64,000 nt of DNA from Larus michahellis (lineage: Eukaryota > Chordata > Aves > Charadriiformes > Laridae), in contig NC_133918.1 in NCBI RefSeq assembly GCF_964199755.1, positions 2,666,001 to 2,730,000 of the forward strand. Direction: 5' to 3'. Of this stretch, positions 7,736 to 20,718 are shown piece by piece. The notes below the pieces were generated by a model that saw nothing but the letters and a program-made list of their open reading frames with translations, searched no databases and was not told the origin of the DNA. Within the stretch, counting starts at the first letter, position 1; each line of letters opens with the position of its first letter. A program made the translations under genes and the position numbers.

Positions 7736-10700
7736 CAAAAACAGCCAGTGCCTTACCTGTGATCCTCTTGGCCTGTGATGGGTGTGCATGGGCCTTGAGC
7801 AAGAAAGATCTTCTAGCAAAATCTCATTGATGTGTCATGGGGTGTTGTGTTCGGAGCTCTCGTGGATGAGGTTTCCTGTCCAGCTCAGACTCGCATCCCT
7901 TCCTTTGCAGTTATGCTCCATCATCTGCACAGCCTTGTTGTTTGACTCATGCTTGGCCTGGACTATCAAGAGGGTGAGAAATAGCTGTGAAGTCCAAATG
8001 AAGAAAGACCTGTGCTCCATCTTCTTTCCTGTCCCCTGCCCTGAATCCAAGGGCTTTGCCAGGCCCTTTTATCTAAAGTAGAAATTGCCTCTTGGCATTT
8101 TCATGCATACAGGGAAGTAGGCTGGAGCGCAGTTTCAGCCCTACGTTGTAGCGTGGGTACCAACAAGGGGAGGCAGACGGTAACTTGTGGTTTTGTCTTT
8201 AGGGGCTGCGAGAAGCTGGTGAAGAGCAGCTGTGCTTGTGGTGTTGGGGAATTAAAACAGCATGAGTTTGTTCATGGGCACGTAAGAGTCGTGTGTGCAC
8301 GTGGGCCAGAGGTAAGACTGCATGTGGAGCTTTAATTTCACTGTTTTCCTGTTTTGTGCTGCCGTAGTGCAGTTTGCTGCAGCTGCTCCATCAGAAATGC
8401 CTTTTGGGAAGAGCTGGGAGCCCCGTAGAGTGCTTTTGCCATTGCCAAGGGTGGGCAGGTTGCATGATCAAGCCAGGCTGTTGTGAGAAGAGCTTTTGGC
8501 TGATTGGGTATTAATTAGTTTTGGAGTGAAATATGAGGAATGCAAAATACTATTTTAAGCTTCAGCTTGGCTGAGAGAAGGAAGGAAGGAAATGAGGCCC
8601 TGGGGATTAATGAAATGATTTCACTGATGTTTTTGTGGGGCAATAAGCCTGGAGTCAGAGTGCTTTTGACTCACTGTACTCAGCTGAGGTCACAGACTTT
8701 TGCATCTAATCCCTTCCTAGGGCACTGGCTGGGTGGTTTTATGAGGCTGAGCCTCGGGCAGGCTTCCCAACAGACCCTGGCGAAGGGTCTGAGTGGAGCA
8801 CAAAGCCCCTGGGATTGCCAGCTCTGCCACAGCTTCTTGGGTGCGGAATGAGAGCCAGCTGCAGTGTGTGTGTGTTGTGTCCCCACAGCTGCTCCTGCCC
8901 GATATGATGGGGCTGAGCCACACAGCTCAGCAGCTTGATGTTCAGCTGTGGTGGCTAAAGGATGTATACAAAGAAAACTGGCAATCTGTGAGGCATGGAG
9001 AGGTGCTGCTCTTGTTTGGCTGCTTTAGTTCTTACACCCCTTGTCGTAATCGGGTCATACCAAGGTTGGAAGCGGGGCCAGGGGAGTGAGGAGCTGTGAA
9101 TCCTGTGTTGCGGCTGCCGGAGCTGGATGGCTTTCATGGGCGAGTATAGTGCTTGGGTCGCCAGAGCTGTCGCCTCAACATCCTTCAGCAGCACTAAAGC
9201 AGCTTTGAAGAAAACCAATACCCAAGAACTTGCTGGGAAAGGCCAAGTCAGGAAAAAAGGGAAGGCTGATTGCAGGAAAGTGTGATACATATACAGGGAG
9301 AACTAAGTCAGAAAAAGTTCAGCTGCTTCGATGTCCAAGTTAAACAAAGCACATGTATTAATGAAAATACCCCTTCCATGGGCTCCCGCACAAAAGTCGG
9401 ATGTGTCAAGCCCCTGGTTCTGGCTACTACACCCAGGCGTTAGCTGAAAAATGAGGTTCTGTAGCAGCCCAAGAGGTCACCTCTGCAGCTGCAGCGGAGT
9501 GAGAGCAGGGATAGAAATCTGGGCTGGTCACATTTGTTTGGATGCCTTTCATAGCAGTGCAGTAGTGTTCTGACAATCTTTGCTGGTTAATCATGTAAAT
9601 AGGCAAAAGGCACAGAGGGCAGGTGTGAGATTTGCCGCTGATGTATGGGCAGGGTAGCTGGAGTTGGAAGTGAACCATCGGGTCCTATCCATCTTCTGGT
9701 CAAAGCAAAATCCATTCCTCTTGTCTATTGTCTACTCTCTTATCCGGTCTTGTTTTTAAAGCCCAGTGCAACAGAGCTTCCAGCCTTCTGCAAAGGAGAC
9801 TATTCCCATTGCTCATAAATCTACTATCAGGAAGCTGTTTCCAAGATTAAAGCTTAAATATTTCCCCTCTCCAGTTTCATGCCCCAGCTCCCAATTCCCT
9901 TCCTGCTATAATCACCAGGTTTTGGTTTCCTACCAGCAGCTGGCGCTTGATGTAGACACATGCTGGGGTCTCCATACCCCACACCAAGACCCCAGAAGCC
10001 ACCGTGCCATGTCTGTCCCAAGAAGATCTGTGGTGGGACGCTCTGGAAATGGGGTGTGCTCCTCAAATGCTTGTAAATGGCTCAGCCAGGCTTTGGGCAG
10101 GCAATTGTGTAATGGCGTTTAGAAAAATATCCCTTGCCGTATTTCCCTCTTGGCTAGTTTAAGAGCTGCTCAGAGCGCTGACTTAGCGTTTGGCCCATGG
10201 ATGGAGTAGTTAAAGGTCATTATCTGGGCAAGGCTTGTGTGGTTTTTGGGACAAACTGTCAGTGCACTGGAAGTGGACTGGAGTTCAGGGTCTGCTGTGG
10301 ATATCGTACCACCTATGGCAGGAATGGTTGTTCCTGAAACTGCAATAATAAACCATGGTGGTGAGCCCTTGGATCTGCAAAATCTACGTGGTGTGCGGGC
10401 AGGGGTTTCTAACGGAGGAGTGAGCAAGGGAAGGAAACACACAGGATGTCTGGGAGCAAGGGAGCAGTGTGGGATCGCAAGTCTCTTGGCTGTGGCACTC
10501 AGCCCTTCATTAGTAAAGCTTGGAGAAGACCCCAATTCTTTTCATCAGACCCTAAAATAAGATGAAGCCAAGGCACCAGTCACGGGAGAGGCTGATTTCT
10601 TGGCAGAGGCAGCTCTGTGTGATGGAAGAGGCAGGATGTGGCTTTCCCCAGCGCCCCTGGGCACGGAAGCAGGGGAGGGTCCCAGCTGTCCCATTCTGGG

Positions 10701-12829
10701 AGCTCTGGGGGGCTTTTCACACCAGCCTTTGATGTCCCTCCCAGCCTTCACTGCCCTTGACCCTGCCATTCCCAGAGCCATTTTGGGGCAGCTCCTTGAG
10801 TTGGTAGGGGGAGAGGCTCCTGTGAGCAGCCCTTCTCTTCTAACCTCTCCTGTCACCTGAAGTCACCCCATCACTTCTCCCTGCAAGCTGGCTAATTTCC
10901 AGGGTCTCAGTCCTCTGTTGGTACTTCAGGGGAGTTGAGGATCTGGACAGGAAAGGTGCTGGCCTCTTCTAATGCCCTGTACCACTGGATAAAATCTTCT
11001 GTACATTCTTGATTTTTATTTTTACATGAAAAAGCAACACTGAGATTTCCTCCTGACATTTAACTCAGTCAGTAAGTGACAAAAGGAATAAACATTCCTG
11101 TTTCACTGGGACAAAGGCTCCAAGATCCTGCTGTGACTAAAATGTTTCATCATTTCCGAAGTGAAGTGTTTCGGTGGGGGGGCGGGGGAATAAGAAAAGA
11201 ACTAAAAATGACACGTTTCAATGTTTTTCTAATTATTTTCTCTATTTTGGCTGAAGCTATTAGTCAAATTTGGCCCCACTTCACAAATAGCTTTGGAACC
11301 TTCCAAAACGTTTATTTTGGTGACTTTTCCCGTCATTGGTTTGATCTCTGCCCTGCTCGCCAGTGCAGTGCGTGTTTCCGTTCACCCCTGAGCGCTTTCC
11401 TTTCAGGTTTACTGCCGAGACCTGCTTTGGCACCCCAGCACCGCGCGACTCCTGCAGCCGCCAGCCTTCCCCCGGGCAGACTGGGGCTGCCTCTACCCTT
11501 TCCCACAGTGGAGGTATGTCGAAATGCACACGTGTGCACGTTGGGTGTTCCCATGTGCTCACACCACAAGACTCTTGCTCATCTGTGTGTCTCTCTCTTA
11601 CATGTGGATGGAGCCTCAGTGCCACACGGTGATGGTGCAGGATCTGTTTCAGAAGGCTGATCTGGTGCTGTCCAAGGAGTTCCACCCCGTGACATACCTA
11701 GACTGATCCTCCATTCCAAGTCCCTCCCAGTCGCTGGCACAACATGTTTGTTGGATTCCAGGTAAGCAATGTTTTTCTCCCCAAAACCCGGCTGCTATGA
11801 GCGTGTTGCCTTTGCAGCTCAGCAGCAGTCCTGGAAACGAGCTGGAGAACTTGCAAACCAAGGAACGGCGCACAGGCTGGGATCTTTGCTGTTGCCTCTG
11901 TTTGTCCTCATGCCTGCTCTGCCTGCATGAGTCAGAGGAACAACATCTGTTGATTTTTAGGGTCACAGATGGCTTTGTTTATCTTGTTAATCGTGAGCGT
12001 GGCCTGTGACTGACACATGGCTGCTTTCAGTGGTGGGTACTGAGGCTTAGAAGGGACATTCTTCAGTTAGTCAGTTTTGGACCTTATGTTGCATCCACTG
12101 TGGCTTACTCCATGCGTGGCCCAGGGAACTGCTCTGCTCAAGGGTGGATGTTGCTCCAGGGCTAGTGGAGAGGTGGCAGAGCCCCATCCCTCTCCTTACG
12201 CTTGGGCACTGCCCAGCCTCAGGAGGAGGGCTCTGCAGCACCATCTAAAGCACAGTGCTCTTCAGGTCACTGAATTTGTGTTGAGCCAGTTGTTTCTTAG
12301 CATCCTTTTGCTCACCTTTCTTCTCGAAGCGCCTCAGTGAAGGGGCTGCTTTGAATTGCCTCTATCCTGATCCCTTCTACGTATGAGTTGGTTGTTGAGC
12401 CTGTAACTTTGGGACAAGCAGATACTCTAAAGATAAGCAGGGTGGGTCACTCATGCCACTTCTGTCACTCACTCAGTCCTCCTCAGCATCCTGCTCGAAA
12501 TACAGATTTCCAAGAAAAAAGTCCTGCAACTTCATTTAGTTTTGGAAAAATAAAATCTCAGTGCTAGTTTTACTCAAAGCCCTTCTTAGCATCTGATTTT
12601 TTGCCAGCTAGGGTAGAGGTATATTTTTTTTTTTTTCCCCCTTCCTTCTCCTGACTAGAAGGTAGAGAGGACTGATGCATTGTCACCTAAACTTGGAGCA
12701 GCCTATGCTGCAGCAGCTGATGAGGTTTTGCAAAATTAGAACCATCCCCAGTTTTTCCCCTGTCTCTTGGTATGATGGTGTGCCAGTTTTTCATCCTGCC
12801 TTTGTTCTGGAAGAGTCACCATATGCCTT

Positions 12830-12850
12830 AAAAAAAAAAAAAAAAAAAAA
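12830..12850. repeat. Poly-A tract, 21 bases
   Basis: An uninterrupted A21 run. There is no retrogene or LINE body next to it, so it is probably a simple repeat. Confidence 0.9.
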
Positions 12851-15800
12851 GTGTTGGAGTGAGTTGTCCTTGCCTGCCTTGAGTGAGAGATACTCCTGTG
12901 TGTGTCAAGGACCTTGCCCAACTGATGGTGGGGGGAGGTGTGTCCCCTTTGTCTTAAGGGATTTATAGCCACAGAGTTTCATTTCTGTGGCACTCCAGGC
13001 TGCTCGGGGGATCACACTAGTGCAGTGACTGCAGCGTTTCTGTGCCAGTTGCTTGCATTCAGCTCCACTGCAGGGCACACGCTTGGCCAGTATCACTGTA
13101 ACTTAAAGGCTGGCTCAGCCCTTTCATGACAAAGAGGCAGCTGTGGACATGGACCCATGCAAACGAGTGGGAAAAGAGGGAAGGAAACAGGCAGTATTTT
13201 CCCCAGGAAACTTCGCCACTTTTTGAGATGGAAAGATGTCACTTCACTCTTCCTTCCTGCAGCACAAGGGAGAGTGAGTGAACCAGCTTTGGTTTAGCAA
13301 TCCTAATATCGTATGTGAGCTTTAGGGTGCTCATACAGGACAAACCATCCCTTCTGGCTTTTTGCTGCACTTCAACAGCTGCTGGCAGCTCTGCTTATGC
13401 TGTTGGAGGGTGAAGGAATAGCAGCACTGAGAGCAGCCATTAGCTTTTTTCAACTAGACCTTGGCAATCCCTGGGATATGAAGAGTCCAGAAGGAAGCAA
13501 ATGGGCTTTGGCTGGGGTCTTGGAGCCTGAACGTGAGCTGCGCTAACAGAACTCACTGTACTGGTAGGGAAGTGAGGAGATTGCAATGTTTGCAATGAGC
13601 CCTGACACTCCCCTTCCTGAACTGGAAAACTTCCTGCCCATTTCTCTCTCCCCCTCTACCCCCAAATCCCTTCTCAGCAGGGACTAAGACACTTGCTTTC
13701 TAGGCTGGCTTAATACTGACACGAGATTGCATCCTTGTGTGTCAGTATGTATGCTTCCTCCCCCTGCAGCCTTCCCCCTGCTAATGATAGTTGAATCCCT
13801 TGGCTAATTTCAGCAGCATTTGGCAGAGAGGAGATGTCTCAAAAGCACCGAATTCCTGCAAGTTTCACAGGAGTGGCTGGTTTGGTTTAGTACCCAAATA
13901 TGCGCTCCCTGTCAGGGGTCTTGGTCAGTTGGCCAGCTGGCAGAGTTGGGGCTTGGTTGGCACATACAGCTCAAAGCCAGCTGCAGCGTACTCCGGTTCC
14001 TCCACGTTATGGTGGGGAGCAGATATAGGGTGATAGAGGGCACTGCAGGGGAAGAGTAGGGGATACCTGGGGGGAATACGTGTGGGAATATGCATGTGTG
14101 AGATCTGGCATTGCTGCAGCGCAGGGGCTACCACAGGTATGGGAAGGAGCTGTGATTATTGATGTGTGAGGAGAGATAGGGGATCTATAGGACATCAGTC
14201 CATAAGGGCTTCTCCCACTCCCAGTACAGCCCCTGCTCAGCAAAGCAGTGGAGGACACGTTCTGTGTTAAAATGTACAAACAGCTCGATGGAAACACTAA
14301 GAATATAACCTGGCTTTAAATAAAAAGCTGAAAGCTGACCTAAAGTGAGTCAGTGATAGGTAGGCAGAGCCTATTCGTGCTGGTTTTGACCTACAAGGCA
14401 GGATTGCTAGCAGAAGCACTCAAGCAATGCAAGTCTGCCCAGCTGTAAAACTGCTATTCCATAGTGTCATACAGTTTTAAGAACAGGTGAAGAGTTTTCC
14501 AAAGCTTTAAGGAATGTGGTGCCCTTTCTTGGTTAAAGGGAGAATCATGGTTCTCTAAGTAAGTGCTATTGAAAAGCTCAATCCATTTCTCCCCACAAAA
14601 GCTCTGTATTTTCCCCCTCCTTTCTCCTGCCCGAGGAGGTGTTCCGCACCAGGCAGCGTTTGCCGAACTTGGCTTTGGAGAATCCGTCTCCCTGCAGCTG
14701 CTTTTGCTGCTGCATCTCTGCAAATCATCAATATTCATGTGCTTCATTGGCAGAGCCTCTGAAGGGCTCTGGAAATCTGGAGCGGGATCCAGCGCTGGAA
14801 AAGCCTTTCCTGCATGGGGTCAGGGAGCAGCGGGCTGTGTGTTTGCCACGAGAGGGGGTTATGAGCCTGCAAGAGCCTGGGAGGAGTGGGTGCTGAGGGT
14901 GCTGAGACTCAGGGCAGGGTGCCCTGACAGGTCCTGGCTGGAATGGGCATCACCCTCCGGCTGCACCGAGCAGCTTTGTTGTGTGCTTCAGCCTGCTTGG
15001 GCCACCCTGGCGTGAGGTCTTGCCGCAGGGATGGGTTGCAGAAGGCGACTTTATCTCACTCTGCAGGCTTTGCCACAGCTTCATCCCATTTTCCCTGTGG
15101 AGGATGGGATGACGGTGGATTAAGATGCGATAAGGCCTGATAAGTGCTGAGGGATGGTTAAGTGGGGTGGTGTTTAGGAGGAGTTGTGGCACCTGCCGCA
15201 AGGCAAATGGTGAGGCAGAAGCACGTTTGACAGGGAGGAGCTCAGTCCTTGTTTGCCCACAGGGTCTTGCTCCTGGATGACCTAGTCCGTGAGAGCTAAA
15301 GCAGAAGGTGATTTTCCTGACTGCAATCTGGATAAGAAAGGCTTCGCACACCCTCCCTCCTCTCGTCTGGATAAAAGCATCGCTTACCTTGAATGGATTT
15401 TCCCGTGAGCTGCCTCCACTGCCTCGTACCATTCTCTCCTTTGCGTTGATGCAACTATTTGTGTGATTGCAGAAAACCAGTTTGAGGAACTGATCTGTCT
15501 GATCCTGTTTATTTTTGTCTCCCTTTCCCAGGACAAGAATACTTCCTTCGCAGGGGTTGCTTGAGCGTGTTTTGTTCTGGGGTCTGAGCTAATCTTCCTG
15601 CAGCCAACAGAACTGAAACTAAATTATCCTAGCATATTCCCTTGTACCTTTCTCTGCTGTAATATTAAAAGCCCTAATTTCTCCTGCGAGGTGATCTCCA
15701 AGTCATTGAAGCGGATACGTGTACAAAGAGCTTAGAGATGTTTGGTTTCAGCTTGAAATACTGACTGGGAAATGAGAGGCCTGCAGTTTCTTCTGTTGTT

Positions 15801-18276
15801 TTCTGGGGTTTCTCTGTTGCTTTCTTCCACTATTTTGCAGCCTTCATGCCCATGTGCAAAGACTAAAATGCTTGAGCAAGGGCTTGGATGTTTGAGTATC
15901 CTCCTGGGTGGGGTATTCTCTTCCACCATCAGAGAAGGTGGGACAGAGAACGTAGAAAGGGACACTAATTGGGAAATCCCCTTCTTTCTTTGAAGGGGGA
16001 GGGAAATATTTAACATTCATAGACTTAAAATTTCGGACTCAGTTTTGTGGTTTCCTCTCATCTATGCCTGTTAATGTGCCTTTGTGACCCCAAGGATTTT
16101 TCAGTCAATGAACCACCTTAAAGCAAGGACTAGTCCCGGGAGGACTATCAATGGGATCAAAAACCAGCCTAGTCTGTGAAATTTTTCTGTAACAGTTCCC
16201 ATTTAAACCTCCTGTTTCTGCCCTGAGGCCGCTGCCAATAGCCCCAGTACAGCATTAAGCGTTCGGAGGCTACATGGTGGGCTGGACTGGTTCAGAAGGA
16301 GAAGAAACCTGCTGCCAGACAGGGATTATTAGCCCTGACAGCATCCAGCCTTGGTCATCAGGTAGCATTGTACTGAGAGGGGATCACAGGTGTGAGATAC
16401 TCCATCAGGTATGGAGAACCTGTAGAGGCTTTTTAAGTATTCATAGTGAAACAGAAATTGGACGTGTTGGTTTTATTCAAAGTCCTGTTTTTTCCTCCTC
16501 TGTGCTGCAGCCTCTGTGATTTTTTGGCTCCTGTGTTTAATTTGCACCTGCTCCAGAGTTTAGATTGCCTCCAACGATGTCTGAGTCTGTGGCCCTGCAG
16601 TTGCTGCCACAGCAAAGTCCTGGTCTCATTTTGGATGTCAGGACACTAATTGGATATTTGCCCTCCGTGGCCTTTTGCTCAGGATTTGACGCCTTGGGAA
16701 CGGTAGAGGTTCTGGGTCTGTGGAGTCAGGCCGGGCACATGCTGTGCAGCTGCAGCGTTTGCAGTTGAATTCTTCTGTTGAGGTATCCTTCATGGTCTGT
16801 CTGCTGCACGGAGATGAGTAATAGTCCCTGGTCCCCATCCATCAAACATAATTAGGTCCATTTCCTAACGAGCCCTCAGACTGCTCAAGTGGGAGCTGAG
16901 AGGAAGACAGAGCACCTTGTCAACAGGCATCGCTTCCAGGAAGAACCAACAGCCTCTTCCACGGTGCTGGGGCTGGCTCTGGGGTGGGTTGCGGAATCCC
17001 AGTTTGCTGGACCAACAAATAGCAGGAGCCCAAATATCTACCTAAAAAGGTTAAAAGCCCCAAGTGATGAAACCCTTAGGGGGCAGGATGAAATTAGGTA
17101 CTCGCTGATGCTTTGTGCTCTTCTGGGCCAGCGTGTTCAGTGTTGTGGTCCTGACTAATGACCTGGACTCCTGCTTCCCATAAACTGGGGGATCCTGGGC
17201 AAATCTTACAGTGTTTTTCCCTGAAGTGACTATGGTTTGTATTTCCTGAGAAATGATTTGTTTTTTAGATGGTATCAATTAAAAAATCTGAAGCTGTTCC
17301 AGAGGGGGTGTTGGTTGGATGAGTGTCTCGATTTGTTTGTTTTATTAGGTTTTGTTGGTTTTTACATTATTGACGCATCCATTCGGCCACATACCAAGGA
17401 GAATGTGGAGGGGAGGGGTTAGACTAAAGCAACTATGTCTTTTGAAATGTCCGTTAATCTCCATTTATGCAGGGAATTTTTTTTCCAAAGGTTGCAATTA
17501 AAACGTGTTCCAGTTGACCTGGTAAGTTGTCCTCCGCTCTCTGATTTAGCACCTTAACAAAATGTCCTGAATTTGACTTTTCATGTGGTGTGGTGAGTTG
17601 GTTTGGTTTTTTTTTACATTCGAGATCTTGAAGTGGGGTGACAATTGTGTCCCTTCATGAGTGGACATGCGGTAGCTCGGTACTGTTAGGGTCTCCGCAC
17701 ATTTTCCACGTGTGCTTCGGATCCTGTGTCTTTTGGTCTCGTTCATCACCATCCCCTCCTGGCCAAGGCTTGTACCCTAATGCACAGACCATGCTATCAT
17801 TGAGCAGGTCCACGCAGGCTCTGCGGAATATACCCTTTTTGGAATAAAGTTTTTGCTGAACGGCATGGAAGCTGAAGTAAATTGGTTTTTTGCCAGTTTA
17901 GCTTGCTGAAACAGTTTGGCGCAGGGTGTGATGAGTGCGTGGGCCAGGGCGGATGGCCAGCCAGGAGGGCAGGGCTGGGGCAGCCAGCAGTTGTGCTGTT
18001 TAGGATTCTGTGGAATTGATGCTGTTGCTGCTCAGGTTTGAGCACCCGGCTTTGACCTGCCTGCGTGCCCGAACAAGTCAGTGCCATGTGCGGCATAAGA
18101 ACCAGTGTCCTGGTCCTTTAGGTCTTTATTTTTTCACGGGACAAGTTGTAAGTGAGCCTGACTTTCTCTTTTGGCTTTGCAGTCTTGGGTCTCTGGCTGG
18201 CAAGTATAATTAACAAGGGCCGGGGTTTGTAATTCCTGGCACAGATACAGCATTAATGGATTTGTTCAGTTCCCTT

Positions 18277-18369
18277 TTATCAGCCTTTCCAGCCTGCCTC
18301 TTATCTCATTACTTTGGGGAGGGCTGAGATGGGATTAGAAGAATGTGAAGGCCTGATAAATGGAGATAG
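18277..18369. promoter_or_regulatory. GATA motif cluster, candidate enhancer
   Basis: TTATCA (18,277), TTATCT (18,301), TGATAA (18,354) and AGATAG (18,364) within 93 bases. Function is inferred only from motif density. Confidence 0.3.
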
Positions 18370-20492
18370 AAACCAAAGAGCCGGGGCAGATCAATACAGG
18401 TCCATCATGAAGACTTGCGGAGAGCTTGTGGGGCTGACTAATTGAATGGACCCTCGTTCCTGGGGAACGAGGCTGCTAAAGGATGGCGCTGGAGCTCAGG
18501 GACCCCAGCGGAATGTGTCACAGCAGTCATGAAACCTGTTGGCCTGGGTGAAAGTGGAGCACATGTGAAGGCATCTGGCACTTTGCTTCCTGCAAATCAA
18601 TCCTGTGCTTCTGTTCTCCTGACTCAGCAGTTCCCTGTAGTGCTGATTAGCATCTTGGCTGGATGAAACTTTCCCAGGCTTCACAGCGCTGGGAAGAGTT
18701 GCTGGTGCCTCCTGCATCTAAAGAAGCCACTTATGTTATTTGTGCTCCTCTCACCGCAGAGGTGAACTGTGATATGTGGAACATATTAGTCACTGCAGAG
18801 GGCTCTGGGTGGGATCCGGAAGAAAGAGAGGCAAATGGACGGCTGCTGTTTGGTATGGGGATAAGGATGCAGAGTTTGGAAACTTCTGCAAGCCATCTAA
18901 CACACCTGAGGTTGCCAAGGGAGTGGAAAACAGGTCTTGTGGGAACAGGTATCTCTGCACCTGGAGCAATACCACGAGAGTGACCTTTATTCTGAATGCT
19001 GGGCAAGCTGGTGCCTCCTTATGCATCCTTTTTTCTTATCCTCATCAGCTGAAGGGGAGTATGTGCTTATGGTGGGGCTTGTAGGCAGCCTTGTTGTCTT
19101 CCTGTTCAGATGGAGGCAAAGAGTAACTCTCCCTGCTCAGCCCAGAGTCATCCGTCAGCACACGCGGTCTTGGGAATTTTGCTTCAGGAGCCTGGTTCCA
19201 GCATGGCCACTGACACAAAAACTAGCTTGTCCTCTGCGAGCAGGGGAGGGCTCGTAGGGTCCTTCCCCTGCAGGGCTGCTCTCTGTCTTTCTTTGCTGGG
19301 GTTCGTGAGGCTCCTAGCCTGCAGGAAAGTGGGGAAGGGGGAGTTCTGTCCTTCCTCCATGCCTGCTGGGATCAGCGTGTCAAGGACTTTCTGGTGGATG
19401 TGGACACTGAGTAATTCCTGTGCTGCGTGACTGTGCTGTGACTGTACTGCGTTCCAGCTGAGCTTTGGCACAAACCCAGCCAGGAGTTGAGACTGAGCTT
19501 CTCAAATTGGCTCTTGGGGCATAGCTCTTCTCCCTGTTTTCATTTAAACCAATTCTTTCACTTCTGCTTGGAAGCTCTGAAAAACATCCCAGGACTCTCC
19601 TGGGGACCCCTCTTTTCGACGCCAGCTCTGCCGTCTCTCTCTTGCTTCTTCACACGCTTTCTCAGGCTTCTGTTTCCTGTGCATCTCCAGCAAGAACCTG
19701 GGAAGATCTCTCTCTTCACCTGGCATTGGTCACAGATCTCTGCTCAATCTCTTTCTCCTCCCTGCTGCCTTTCCCTTCCCCTGATTCCCTCCTTTAATTT
19801 GCCTTTGCTTATTTTGAATACAAAGCTCCTCCATCACAGTGTTTATAGTTTGTAAAGCCTTGGGCCTATTGCTTATTCTCCTTCTTATATCCCTACTTAA
19901 CCGCCTTGGCTCCCTGTGCCCTTTCTCTGCTTCCAAAGTATCCAGGATGAATCACAGTCCCTGTCCCCAGCTGTCTGCTGCATAGTTCCCATATCCCAGG
20001 AACCCAGTTCCCAGACACTGCAGCAGTTCAGTCACAAAGTCCTCCTCTTTCTCATCCCTTAAAAATTGCTTTCTCTGGAGTCAGCTGCAGACGTCTTCGC
20101 CCCTCTCATGAGCCTCCCGAGCTAGGAGCAGCCTTGAACAAGATCTCTCTCGTCTGCACAATGCCCAGGACATACCCAGTGTGGGCATCCGCCAACTCAG
20201 CCGGTCCTCGGAGCATCCTCACCTAGTTTGGAAGCTGCTGAGTCGATGCTGGCTGGCACGTGCTGGCACTGGGCTTATCTCCCTGGCACTAAGTAAATGT
20301 CATCAGGCTGCTTCGTATTCACTTTTCCATATCAGCTTTTGACATGGTTTCCCTTCGTCTCTTCCCAAAATAGGCTGGTCTGCTCTAACGCACAAATACC
20401 CCGGTTCCCATCTTTTTGAGGGTGTGGTGAGGAACGAGTATTGGCCACATCCCAGCTCTGTTCTCCTCCAAGAGCTCCTGGATCAGGATTGC

Positions 20493-20510
20493 TTTTTTTT
20501 TTTTTTTTTT
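20493..20510. repeat. Poly-T tract, 18 bases
   Basis: An uninterrupted T18 run about 70 bases left of the 68-bp tandem duplication. No other element is attached. Confidence 0.9.
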
Positions 20511-20582
20511 GGGTGAACTAACTCTTCAAGCCACCTTTTGTGTCCAGAGAAGCAAAGTGAAGCTGATGTTCACGTGCCAGTG

Positions 20583-20718
20583 GGGACTGACGCAATTGGA
20601 GAGTGAGTGTACAGTGAGCAGAAGACAAGTGGGACAAGGATGTGGGATACGGGACTGACGCAATTGGAGAGCGAGTGTACAGTAAGCAGAAGACAAGTGG
20701 GACAAGGATGTGGGATAC
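20583..20718. repeat. 68-bp tandem duplication, two copies
   Basis: Copy 1 is 20,583-20,650 and copy 2 is 20,651-20,718. Both begin GGGACTGACGCAATTGG and end GATGTGGGATAC. I count two mismatches (GTGAG to GCGAG, GTGAGC to GTAAGC), so the duplication is recent or kept alike by conversion. Confidence 0.95.

Larger units (their letters stand above)
6721..20490. other. Intergenic stretch without recognised genes
   Basis: Apart from the short CR1 at 7,628, a T13 run (12,624-12,636), an A21 run (12,830-12,850) and two GATA-rich spots (about 15,129 and 18,277-18,369), I see nothing that can be named. Open frames are short, overlap on both strands and match no family I know. Confidence 0.6.

Noticed and set aside
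12830-12850. Poly-A tract as the tail of a processed pseudogene
   Set aside because: The upstream sequence has no recognisable gene copy and no target-site duplication was seen.
19540-19940. Long pyrimidine-rich segment resembling a UTR
   Set aside because: No polyadenylation context or coding exon next to it; probably plain spacer.
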